A stretch of DNA of 64,000 bases. Origin: Reclinomonas americana ATCC 50394. Taxonomy: Eukaryota > Jakobida > Jakobea > Jakobida. The DNA lies in NCBI GenBank assembly GCA_048213135.1, contig PS015015.1, positions 1-64,000 of the forward strand, written 5' to 3'. Shown in pieces: positions 26,513 through 37,500 of the stretch (within the stretch, counting starts at the first letter, position 1; each line of letters begins with the position of its first letter). Made by a program: the position numbers and the translations under genes. The notes beneath the pieces are model-generated. The model searched no databases. It was not told the origin of the DNA and saw only the letters and a program-made list of their open reading frames with translations.

Positions 26513-26651
26513 GTAATAATGAAGATAAGTTTTGTAATCCACATACAAATGACAGACAGTGTGAGAAGGAAAAATGAGTAGAGTAGAAAGTAAGGGAATA
26601 GTTAACGAGACACCGCTGGTCTTAACAGCGCGGATCCGTCACTGGGCATAA

Positions 26652-29004
26652 TCATGCTTTCGGGAACGCAGTGCCGGGCTTGGGAAGCGCCGGCGCAGCT
26701 GGTGGCTGTGCACGGCGTAACCGAGCTGAGGTGGGAGAAAGAGACTGAAGGTGAGCAATTTGCTTCATCATTTGTTTGCCCACGCAGCAGAGCGACACAC
26801 CTTGGCACTTGCCCACCGCCTTCACCAACTGGTCTGGTGCAGCGGACGCACCAAAGTCGCCGCTGTCACAAATGTTGACCAGCTGCTCGTACTTGTAGAT
26901 GAAGAAACGAGCCTGCTGGCACTGCCGAGCCGCAATTGCTGACATTTGTGCGCGTGGGCACACAATTGACTCCATGCGCTTCAGTCCAAACAACCGCCGT
27001 CGCACGCGATGGCAGTCGGGTGTCGGATATTCAGGAATCACTGGTTCCGCTGGCTTGGGTGCCTGCGGCATCGGCGGTGGCGGTGGCATGTACGGGAATG
27101 GCATTGGCTGGTACGGGAACGGCATCTGCAGAAGTAGAAAGTGAGCAGCCGAGTATACGGCACGCGCAGATGAGAGAGCACAGCAGACTCACCTGCGGTG
27201 AAGGGTCGTCCATCGGGGGAAGCCGGTCGATCGCTGCGTCGCAAGCACGTGAGACACACTTATTGATCACTGCACGTTTGGGAAGGCAAAAAACAACTCA
27301 CGTGCAATACCGAGACGGCAGCGGCGGTACATGGAACGCAGGCGCTGCACGTGCTGCTGGAGGTACACGCATCGGCGGCTCGGCGGGAAGTCCGAGCACA
27401 CGAAGCGCGCTCGGCGGCGAGCCTCGGTCAGGTGACCGCGGATCAGACCGCAGGCGGGCACCATACCGCCGTCGGCGTCACCGTCACTGGGACCGAAGCG
27501 GCTGCGGCTGCGACGGCGGCGCCAGCGACGCTCTTGGTCGTTGTCGAAATCGCCGTCATCTCGTCGTGGGCGGCGGCGACGGCGGAGATCGAGTTCGCCG
27601 CGCTCACGCGCACGACGAATCGCACGGCGGACGGCACGACGGGCAATGCGATTCACGACCCGGCGCAGCCATCGCTTGCTCGGCCGCGAGCGGCAGCGGG
27701 GCTTGGGAGCAGCGGGTGCTGGCTCCTCCGGCTCTGATTGCGGCTTTGGCTCCGGTTCCGGCTCAGGCTGCTTGGCGGGTCGAGGCTGACGTTGGGGTTC
27801 CGGCTGTGGCTCCGGCTCATTGTCACGAATGTCAATCACCGCACCACTGTCGCCCAAGCCATTGCCGTTGTCGTCCGAGAGGCGTGGCATCCGTCGGCGA
27901 ATGCGGACTGTGCGTAGGTGCGTCGTCAGACTAACTGCAAAGAGAACGGGGAGAAAATAACACTCGGCGACACGTACCGAATCCACTGTCGTCATCGGCG
28001 ACGGCGCGGAACGATCGAGCACCAAAGCACGCCTGTCGGCGGTGAATCAGTGCACCCGTCAGCATGCCGCGCAGTCGGTGGCACACGCGGAAAGCGATCG
28101 AGGAGCGATCCTTCAGGCTGCAGGCACCGCGGGCCACACGACGGAGGAGGCGAATGCGGACGCTCAGCTTGCGGCACACAGCCGGTGCGCGACGAGAACG
28201 GCGGCGAGAGCGCACGCGCTCGTCCACAATGATCACTGTGTGTGTGAGAGAGGGAGAGATTCACAGTGAGCGCGAGTGGCGTCTGGGGAGTCGACACCCA
28301 AAAAAAGGTACACACCGGGCGAGTCAATGTCGCCTCCGCGACGGCATCGATTGCGGAGGCGGCGATTGGCGGCACGGCATCGGCGCAGCAATCGCTTGCA
28401 CTGAGGTGAGCCACCGGCACCGCGTCGACGGCATGCGCGACCTGCCACACGACGAACTCGTCGCAGGCGACGCGACAGGCGACCGCAACGGCCACGGGGT
28501 TGCTCGATGTCGTCATCCTGGTCCACGTCGTCGCTGTCGCCCGCATCACCACGGAAGCGACGCATGCGTCGAGAGCGGCGCGAGCGACGAGCAAAGCGAC
28601 CGTTGGCGTTGCTGTCGTCGTCATCGTCGCCAAAGTCGCCGTCCACATTGCGGAGGCGACGGCGCATGCGGCGGCTGGAAGCACGGAGGCCGCCACGACG
28701 AGAATCACCAGCGGCGTCATCATCGCCGCCATCCACGTCACCGTCAATGTCGTCGAGGCGACGGCGCAAGCGACGAAGCAGTCGGCGCTGGCGGCGGCGA
28801 CGCGGAACCTCCACATCGTCGTCATCAGCATCGACCGCGCGGCGTCGAATCCGGCGACGGCGCAGCGGGGCATCGGGATTCGCTCCACTGTTGTCGTTGT
28901 CACCGTTGTCGTTGCTGTTGGCATCGTCACGCGCAGGCGCAGATTGCTCTGCCTGCTGCGATTGCTGCGGCCTGTCGCCCTCAGCAGTAGGGGCTGCGAG
29001 GCAA

Positions 29005-29072
<68 letters not shown>

Positions 29073-32000
29073 GACGACGACGACGACGACGACGAACGAA
29101 CGAACGTAACGTAACGAAACGAAACGAAACGGAAACGGAAACGGAACGGAAACGGAACCGGTAAACCGGTAACCGGTAACCGGGTAACCGGGTAACCCGG
29201 GTACCCGNNNNNNNNNNNNNNNNNNNNNNNNNNNNNNNNNNNNNNNNNNNNNNNNNNNNNNNNNNNNNNNNNNNNNNNNNNNNNNNNNNNNNNNNNNNNN
29301 NNNNNNNNNNNNNNNNNNNNNNNNNNNNNNNNNNNNNNNNNNNNNNNNNNNNNNNNNNNNNNNNNNNNNNNNNNNNNNNNNNNNNNNNNNNNNNNNNNNN
29401 NNNNNNNNNNNNNNNNNNNNNNNNNNNNNNNNNNNNNNNNNNNNNNNNNNNNNNNNNNNNNNNNNNNNNNNNNNNNNNNNNNNNNNNNNNNNNNNNNNNN
29501 NNNNNNNNNNNNNNNNNNAGAGAGAGAGAGAGAGTAGAGAGAGAGAGAGAGAGAGACTCGAGTCAGCAGCAGTGGAACAACAATACTGAGAACAAAGGAG
29601 AGACGCGCAACTGTCAGCGGGGCGACCGCGGCACTTGTTGAGCCGGATCTTGAAGGCGGCAATGTCGGCCTTGAGCTCGTGGCACGCACTGGCCTCTTGC
29701 AGCGAGTCGCGCGAGTACGGGCAGTGCAGCTTGGCGCGCTCGCGGAAACGGCGAATGGCAGCTCGCAGCTTGCGGCACTTGCGGCCGCCGCGAGAACGAC
29801 GGCGCGCTGCAATGAGCCAGATGGGTGGTCAGACACCAACAACAGGAGCGACGACGATAACAACAACAAGCAAGGGCACACCAACCTCGCTTATTGCGTC
29901 GCACACCGCTGCCGGCGGCGTTGTCGTCGCCGTCGTCGCCATCTCGGCGGCTGCGGCGCTTGGCACCACACTTGGCGTTATCGCCCTCTTCGTCGCCGTT
30001 GCGGCGAGATCGACGGCGACGACCTCGGCGAGACACCTTCTTGCCGCTGTCGTCATCTTCATTGTTCTCGTCGTCGTCGTCGTCGTCACGGCGACGGCTG
30101 CGGCGACGGCGTTCGGAAGCGTTCAGCATCTGCTCGGCCTGCTTCATCTCCTCCGCCTCCTCCTCCTCTTGCTGTGCGTCTTCGTCCACTGCAAATGTGA
30201 CCACAGCACGTGAATGATAGGGGGGGCTAACAGGGCACGGAGAATGGTGGCGGGGAGACGCACCGTCGACTCCGTTCTCCACGGTTTGCGTGTCGACCTG
30301 GTCCTGCTCCTGCTGCTGTTGTTGCATAGCAGCAAACGGCAGTGGAGCAAGGGTCACTGCGTACGGCAAGACAAGGAGGTCAGTACGCAAGCGTGGTTGC
30401 GTGCACCGTGCGACTGGTACTCACCAGGCGCCTCTCCGTCCATTTGTTCATCTGCAATAATACCCACCGCGAGATCAGTTACAAGACCGCTGCTGCTGGC
30501 ATTCGAGCGAGGGAGACGCAACAGGCGGCAACCAGCGTCAGAGGCATGAGATTCGTGTTGAGGTTGTTGAGCTTCATGGCTGCGGCGGCAATGGAGGGTC
30601 AGTCAGCCATCAAAACGGCGAGGGAAAACCATTATTAACACAACAAACCAGTGTGAGCATTGATGAGGTTGAGGCGAGCGTTCTCTGTTGCGTGCAGCGA
30701 GTCAGAACAAGTCCGGTATCAGTCACAGAAAGAGGGATGATGCAGCTCACCAGTTTGAAGACGCAGGTGCTCCGCAAGCGACACTGTATTATTGCACACG
30801 GTACACAGTGAGAAACTGGAATACAGGATACAAGCAGTGTCCGCCAAATACGCAACAGAAATTGCGAGTCTCACGGCGGCGAGCAGCGCGCAGGCCGGCC
30901 ACAGCGGCACGCAAGCGACGGCACTTGGTCTTGGCGACATTGGACTGCGGCAACAGACAGCATTTGAGTTACTCATCACGTGAGGGAAAATCATGTCGTC
31001 ACTCTACAAACCTTGCGCTTGCACGTGCGCTTCGTCGTCTTGCGAAGTACCTTCAGCGCGCACTTGTAGATCCTGCCGCACGTCTTCTTGCGCGAGCATT
31101 TCTTCAGGCGTTTCTGTTGCACGGCAAGCACCACGAGTGAGCAGTTGGCGGGGATGCGCACAACAACACCTTGCGCAACTGAGATGCGAGCAGAGATGGC
31201 ACGCTTCGGGCTCTTCTTGCGCAGGCGCTTGGCCACTGCGTGGCGCACAAAAAACAGCAAACGTGAATCCTTCGAGTGGGGTTGCACGTACACGTACACG
31301 CAAGTCAACGTACCTCGGCGGACGACCTTGCGGCACCGCTTGCTTGCTCGCTTCGCCTTTCGGGCTTTCCTCGCCCTCGCCCTCGCCCTCGCCTTGCGCC
31401 TCTTTTCGGCTTCGGAGTCACTCTCGTCATCGTCGCCGTCTTCGCCATCGCCACCGCGGCGTCGGCGGCGGCGACGGAGGCCCTTGCTGTCGCCATCCTC
31501 GCCGTCGTCTTCACCGTCGCCACCACGGCGCTTGCGAGCGGCACCCTTGCCGCCCTCCTCGCCGTCGTCTTCACCGTCGCCTCCGCGGCGCTTGCGAGCG
31601 GCACCCTTGCCACCTTCCTCGCCGTCGTCTTCACCGTCGCCGCCGCGGCGCCTGCGAGCGGCACCCTTGCCGCCCTCCTCGCCGTCGACGTCGCCACTGC
31701 GACTCTTCCCGACACCGCCCTTCTTCTTCTTGTCGGCAGCGTCGTCATCGTCGTCGTCATCATCACCACCGCGACCGGCGGCTCGGCGCTTGCCGGCGTC
31801 GCCTCGGCGTCCGCCGCTCTTCTTCTTGCCGTCCTCGGCATCGTCGTCGTCGTCACCGTACTTGTCGACGGTCTTGCGGAAATCGTCGAGCAGCTCAGCA
31901 GCCTCGCGCTGATCGCGCGGTGACCCGCGCAACGCCTCCTTCAGGTCCTTCATCAGCGACTTGTCAATGATGCGCTCCGTTGAGTATTGCACTGCACAGG

Positions 32001-33531
32001 CCATGGATGACGTGTGAGACAACAGTGCATGCAAGGCACTGACGGGGTAGAGGCGACCAACCGTCCTCGTCGCGGAGTGCCGGAATGTGTCGGCGCAAGT
32101 GGGCAGCTGCAAGTGGGGCGGTGCAAAGTGAGCGAGTGGCGAGCAAGTGAGCGATGGCACGGGGGATGGACACACGAACCGAAGCGGCGGAACGAGTCCT
32201 TGATGCCTGGGAGACACAAAAGACATGCATGTGAGTAAACAGCGAGGTGAAGCGGCGATGACTGCAACAGTAGGCGTACCGCAGCGGAGGGCAGCCGCTG
32301 TTATGCAAACGAAAAAAAATGAGCACAATCCATTCGAGCACATGCTTGAACTTGTCACACTACGCTCACCGAGACGATGCATGCGGACGCGCAGCAACTG
32401 GGTCTGCATCTTGGCCACGCGAGCGTTCTTCCGCAGCTCCTTGACGAGCTGACGCGTGCGCTTGGTAATGACCGAAGAGGGCTTCGGTCCGACCGCTGTT
32501 GTTCTCCACGAGTGAGCCACAACACAACCACACATATTGGACGGTGCGTTATTCGCACCTGCACGGGACATTGCCACACGCAAACGGCGATGGCAAATGG
32601 CGGCCTGACGCCGCGTCTGGCGCAGTTGGTCGACCACACGCTGCAGCGCCTGTCGCTGCCGGTCGACCAGACGACGCTCCTGATCGAACTGGCGAGCAAA
32701 GTTCTCCTGCGCCTCCTGGAACCGGCGCTCCAGCATTTGCAGGCGGCGCTGCGACAAGTGATACGCGCGACGCATCACTTGGTTGGCACGCTCGAGGCGC
32801 TGAGCATTGACCGTGGAGTCCTTATTGTTCCGGTTCACATCGCTCAGCTTGTCTCGCAGCTGCGTAATCCGCTGACGCATCGCCTCAATCTCTTGCACGC
32901 GGGCAGCCAGCTGCACACAGATAGATGAGTGAATCACCTCCACCAGGCGGACGACAGATCGTACACGGAGGAGACCTTTTCGCGCAAGTCTTGCAGCTGA
33001 CCGGCAAACGCATTCGTGCGCTGCGAGATGTCCTGCCCCGAGTTGCGCAGTCGCTGATTCTCCTCCCGCGCTCGCTGCAGATCAGCACGCGCCTCCGCCA
33101 GTTGCGACTTGACCACATACTGCTGCGTGCTCATCTGGCTCAACTCTCCCTGCGTCTCGCGCAGCCTCTGCTCCAACGAGCGCACACGCCGTGCGTTGGC
33201 CGACAGCACGCCCGCCCACGGGCCATCCGCCTCCGCCAAGTCTACACACAAGAGACGCGTCAGCCGTGCCACACAGTGCGCGCACACACACAGAGAGAGC
33301 GCAGGCAATGCAACTCTCAAACGTGGCCGCCGACACATCCGCCTCCTCCAGCAACACCAGCGGATCCACTCGCTCATCGTCTTCCACAAACTACAGCACA
33401 GACGCACACACGATGAACACACACACGCAGAGACTCTCCCTCACACTGAACCACCAAACCTCTGTCGCCTGCACACACGCACACAAGAGCAGTGCCAGCA
33501 GTGGCAGCAGCAGCCACTGCTGCGCCCTCAT
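26652..33531 (-). CDS. Large secreted coiled-coil protein with repeated four-cysteine modules and Arg/Asp blocks
   Basis: The first exon encodes a clear signal peptide, MRAQQWLLLPLLALLLC followed by ACVQATE, so the product enters the secretory pathway. A long coiled coil follows (33.4-32.4 kb: RRVRSLEQRLRETQGELSQ; ERRFQEAQENFARQFDQER), then an acidic/basic low-complexity region with three 20-residue repeats of GGDGEDDGEEGGKGAARKRR, a Lys/Cys cluster (KTCGRIYKCALKVLRK), and a second coiled coil (LSLAEHLRLQTENARL). The C-terminal half alternates Arg-rich and Asp-rich blocks with five copies of a module spaced C-x17-C-x8-12-C-x16/17-C. It ends at 26652. More than 1,000 residues in over 20 exons; phases agree across the middle of the gene. 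A gap (29208-29518) interrupts it. I know no family with this module. A cell-surface or matrix role is inference. Confidence 0.7.
29009..29207. repeat. (GA)n tract decaying into flow-order artefact
   Basis: GA units to about 29070, then acg units, then strings such as gtaaccgggtaacccggg in strict T-A-C-G order up to the gap. Bases after 29071 should not be trusted. Confidence 0.75.
29208..29518. other. Assembly gap (N)
   Basis: 311 N inside the secreted-protein gene; a GA tract continues on the right side to about 29557. Confidence 0.95.
31501..31680 (-). repeat. Three tandem 60-bp repeats
   Basis: Three copies of a 60-bp unit starting gccgtcgtcttcaccgtcgc (plus strand) in register at 31501, 31561 and 31621, with a few substitutions. 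Each encodes 20 residues of alternating acidic and basic blocks in the secreted protein. Probably arose by unequal exchange. Confidence 0.85.
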
Positions 33532-33754
33532 CTCTCTCTCACACACACACGCGCGCGTGCTCACAAACAAAGCTTATGTGCGAGGTTTGAGGGGGAAGAG
33601 CGGCCTTTCTCGTGCTTTCCCACTGTGGAAAAAAGTGTGAATAGATATCCACGGCTCGCGAGCCGGATATCTCACCTGGCATTGTCCGCTCGCTGGATTT
33701 CTTTTCCGTTCAGTCACTCTCTCACACACACAACCCAAACAAACGATCGAGAGC
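33532..33754. promoter_or_regulatory. Short bidirectional promoter between two signal-peptide genes
   Basis: Only 223 bp separate the two start codons, so both promoters overlap. A 28-bp near-perfect palindrome lies in the middle (33644-33671). Confidence 0.55.
33644..33671. promoter_or_regulatory. GATATCC...GGATATC palindrome with CTCGCGAG core
   Basis: The inner 14 bp, cggctcgcgagccg at 33652-33665, is a perfect palindrome. It is flanked by gatatcc and gatatc arms with one extra base on the left. It is the most symmetrical element in this spacer and lies roughly midway between the starts. Confidence 0.5.
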
Positions 33755-34113
33755 ATGCGGAGTGGGTGGCTGCTTGTCACACTCGGCATGCTTGCGCTGC
33801 TGCTGCTGCTGTGCTTGAGCGCAGCACGAGCAGAGGAGGAGGAAGTTGCGCACTCTTTTATATGTGTGTGTCTCTCTGTGTGTGTGCGTGACACACTCAC
33901 ACACACGTGCGCGCGCAGTTGGAACAACAAGGAGAACAGTACGACTTGGAGACACACGACACAGACGACGTTGGCGAGGAATGTACGTGACCACAAACAC
34001 ACACACTCGTGTGTACTCGTTCTCTCACAACACACTCTCTCGCACACACAGCGTTTGTGGAGAGTGGGCGTCGTCGTCGAGTCAACTCGTGGGCGCGCTC
34101 TGTGGTGAACCTA
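33755..34113 (+). CDS. Signal-peptide protein, 5' part only (cut by gap)
   Basis: Exon 33755-33844 encodes MRSGWLLVTLGMLALLLLLC followed by LSAARAEEEE, a textbook signal peptide. Exons 33919-33982 (LEQQGEQYDLETHDTDDVG) and from 34052 (SFVESGRRRRVNSWARSVV) join in phase and run into the gap at 34114. The visible mature part is acidic and then basic. No family is recognised. The gene diverges from the large secreted Cys-module gene, and both begin with a signal peptide and an acidic segment, so they may be co-expressed. The sequence after the gap encodes a cytosolic-type TPR protein and is treated as a separate gene, though joining cannot be excluded. Confidence 0.6.
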
Positions 34114-34538
34114 NNNNNNNNNNNNNNNNNNNNNNNNNNNNNNNNNNNNNNNNNNNNNNNNNNNNNNNNNNNNNNNNNNNNNNNNNNNNNNNNNNNNNNN
34201 NNNNNNNNNNNNNNNNNNNNNNNNNNNNNNNNNNNNNNNNNNNNNNNNNNNNNNNNNNNNNNNNNNNNNNNNNNNNNNNNNNNNNNNNNNNNNNNNNNNN
34301 NNNNNNNNNNNNNNNNNNNNNNNNNNNNNNNNNNNNNNNNNNNNNNNNNNNNNNNNNNNNNNNNNNNNNNNNNNNNNNNNNNNNNNNNNNNNNNNNNNNN
34401 NNNNNNNNNNNNNNNNNNNNNNNNNNNNNNNNNNNNNNNNNNNNNNNNNNNNNNNNNNNNNNNNNNNNNNNNNNNNNNNNNNNNNNNNNNNNNNNNNNNN
34501 NNNNNNNNNNNNNNNNNNNNNNNNNNNNNNNNNNNNNN
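34114..34538. other. Assembly gap (N)
   Basis: 425 N between the signal-peptide gene and the TPR-like gene. Confidence 0.95.
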
Positions 34539-37500
34539 GGTAGTGTGCTCTCTCTCCCTCCTCCTCCTCTCTCTCTCTCTCTCGCTCGCATGCACAATGA
34601 TCTCACAAGATGCGCGCACGCCAGAGCGGAAGAGGCCGTGGGCCACGCGTCGGCGCAAAGTCAGGCGTTCTTGGAGGCTGGTACGTGTCTCGCTCACTCC
34701 CTCCCTCGCCTTGTGCGGGATGCGATATGCTCAATTTCGTTTCCTGCGCGCAGCACGATTGCTGATGGGCACCGAGCTGGACATGCGAGCGCAGGAGTTT
34801 GTGTCGTTTGAACAGGATCTCGCCCAGGCGTTGCAGTGCTACGTGCTGGCGATTGAGGTGATGCGTTGTTCTTCTGTGTGTGTGCGGGGTGAAGCCAGTG
34901 AGTCACCGTGTGCGATGGCAGGTGCAAGAACGCAATGGACGACTGACAATGGTCGGCAATCTGTACACGGAAATGGGCGAGGCGCTGATGGTTTGTGTGC
35001 ATGTGTGTGTGTGTGCGTGTGGCAAGGGCGGATTCTCGGTAATCATTGTTTTGTGGCACATTTGCAGCGATTGGGACACCACGCCGATGCCGCTCTGCAT
35101 TTTGAGAAAGCGGCCACGGTGTTCTCGTCCGAGCTGCAGCACTCGCTGTCGATCTCGTGTCTGCAGAGTGCCGCGTGGTGTCGTACGCGTGAAAGTTGCG
35201 TGAGCTGCCCTCGTTGTGTCGGTGTGGTGTTTTGAGTGGGTGCTTATCGCCCTCGTGATGCACACACAGAGGACTACGAGACGGCGGTGACTCTGCTGAT
35301 GCGCCTGGCGCAATTTGCCGAGGAGTTGCCGTCGTCGTCGGGCGCATCGCTCTCCACTGGCGGTGGCGCACTCGATTTTCAAGAAGTGGTGGCCGTGCAG
35401 TGCCGCGTCTCGTGCTTCCTTCTCTTTCTCATTCTGGTTCGTCACGGTCACAACGCGTGATCGTCACTGCTTTCGCTCACTGTTCGATCGTGGACGCGAG
35501 TAGAAGTTGGAGGCCAAGGCACGCACTCTGCTCGCCGAGCTCAAGGTGTACATGACTGTGCGTCGGCGGTACGCTCTCATGGACAGCCTCCTTGTGCTGC
35601 TAGACACGATTCTGGTGCGTCGCCTCTACTACTCGGCTCACTTTGTCAATCGCACCTCAATCGTCCCTCTGCGTAGGATGCTTGCGAGGCTCACGACACG
35701 TACACCCTGACGGTGCTGTTTGACGACGTGGCGGAGGTGCTGTCGCCGGAGCAGATTGAGTTGTATCAGGAGGTGCAGCATGTGTTTGAGAATCCGGCCG
35801 ATCTCGAACTCTTTGACGACGATCATGCGCTGTATGGACCGGGTGCGGAGACGCGCCTGTCAACCAAAGCCAACAATGCTTCCACTGGCGGCGGTATGCA
35901 TGCGCGTGCACGCAGCTCGTCGCGGTCGTCGGAGCTGCGCCGTCAGCCGTCCGAGTCTGGCATGTCGTCCAACCGCAGCAGCGCGGACGACGGGTCGCAG
36001 AATGGCAGCCGGCATCGTGGCACATCAGTGTCCAGTGGCCTGAGCGACGGTGAGGTGGTGGCAGGAGCGGCGGTCGAGATTGCTGCTGCTGCCGCCGCTG
36101 CTGCCCAGGAGGCAGGCAGCTCACGGTCACGGGGTCTCTCGGCGCCACCCAGTCGAGCACCGGACGGTGGACAGTTGCGTGAACTGCTCGTGACGGTGTC
36201 CCTGCTCGTGCTGACCTGTCCTCTGGCAGGTCGGGTGGCGCGGACGGAGTGTTTGCGCGTCCTCGATCACGTCTGGTCGACAGCGTGGCGGCTGGAGCAG
36301 CCGCGGCTGCGGCCGATGTGCAGTCCGTCAGGTGAGTCGGGAGGAAGCCACGTTGTGTTTCGCACATTGAGCTCACATCCGGTGCAGTTCTCGTTCGTCG
36401 TCACAGAGCCCGGCGGATGAGATGTTCCGGCGGAGTACACCGTGCGTCAGCATCAATAGGCCTTTGTCGCATGTCTCCCCTGCTCACTTGCGTGCACAGA
36501 ACGGATCACTTGAACGAGCAAGGAGGGCGACGGTTCGTCACTTCTGCTCCCCTCTGTTTGTTTCTTCGATCACCAGCCTCAAACGATGGTGTGCGCACAG
36601 GCCATCCACACCCTCGGCGACGTGTGCCGCAGAGAGTGGCACGCCACTCGCACGCTTCCCCCCGGACGATCCGGAAGGTGGTGGTGGTGGTGCTGGTGGC
36701 GGCGGTGGAGGTGGACGTGCGCGAAGCTCGTCACTGTTATGTCGTGGTGTGGTAGCAAAGGCACCTAAAAACCCCCACGTCAAGCTCACTGCGTGCTCCG
36801 CTTCACAGAAGCAATGCCAGTGCTGGTGCTTTCTCGGCGGCCAGTTCTCTGGGGTGTGTGGGCGCTCATTCTTGTTTGTGCGTGTATCTCTTTTGTGATC
36901 TGTGATGACTCATCATCACTGCCCGCCACACGCAGAGATGTTCCTGCCTCCAACACTGGATCGCGGCAGGGTCGCAAGTTGCGCACCCTGCTGAGAATGG
37001 AGCACGTTGCGTGTGAGATACTGAATTGTGACACCCGCATTGTAGGAATGCTTCCGGTCTTTCGACGGATCCCGACAATGAGGACGAGCAACCGATGGAC
37101 AACGTCAATGACGAGAGCGGCGAACGGTGTGGCATTCCTTCGTCTTCCGCTGTTTTCAAGCTCGGATTTGCTCACGCATATGGGTACATTTGCAGGTGCA
37201 ATCCGAGCTCGATAATCGTGGCTCCTGCAGATGGCAACAACGCCGCCACGGGCAGGTGAGACGACATGCTTTCCTTTGCCACACACGCGGTATGCTCACC
37301 TACTCTCGTCAGCGATGTGGGCACCAGCGCAGTCCTGAGCGAACAGTTTCGTCGCCACTTCATTTTCTTTACCGCCAATCGCGTCCTCTTATCATCTTGC
37401 TTTGTGCAGGCCTGTTGCCGAGGCACCAGAAAGGTGTGCAGAATACTATTGTGCGGACTTCCGCTGCGTACATGTCCTCATTTCTTTGTATTTGCACTCG

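Larger units (their letters stand above)
26868..29777 (-). repeat. Five four-cysteine modules, C-x17-C-x(8-12)-C-x(16-17)-C
   Basis: Modules in protein order, first to last Cys: 29777-29631 (CRKLRAAIRRFRERAKLHC, then 12 residues, then CHELKADIAAFKIRLNKC), 28487-28334, 28176-28027, 27452-27318 and 27014-26868. The first interval is exactly 17 residues in all five. The loop is 12, 10, 12, 8 and 12 residues. The last interval is 16, 17, 17, 16 and 16. Both arms are rich in Arg, Leu and Ala, so a disulfide-stapled helical hairpin is likely (inference). Confidence 0.75.

Noticed and set aside
28064-30213. Long plus-strand open frames (Ala/Val- and Arg-rich) opposite the secreted protein
   Set aside because: Shadows of biased codon use on the minus strand, whose exons keep phase, cysteine spacing and a signal peptide.
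30470-30560. A second signal peptide and gene start at MKLNNLNTNLMPLTLVAA
   Set aside because: The upstream exon joins in phase to give a continuous coiled coil (LRLQTENARLNLINAHTAMK), so it is internal.
34539-35820. Naming the helical head as alpha-SNAP or HAP40
   Set aside because: The repeat rhythm is similar, but no family-specific residues are recognised.
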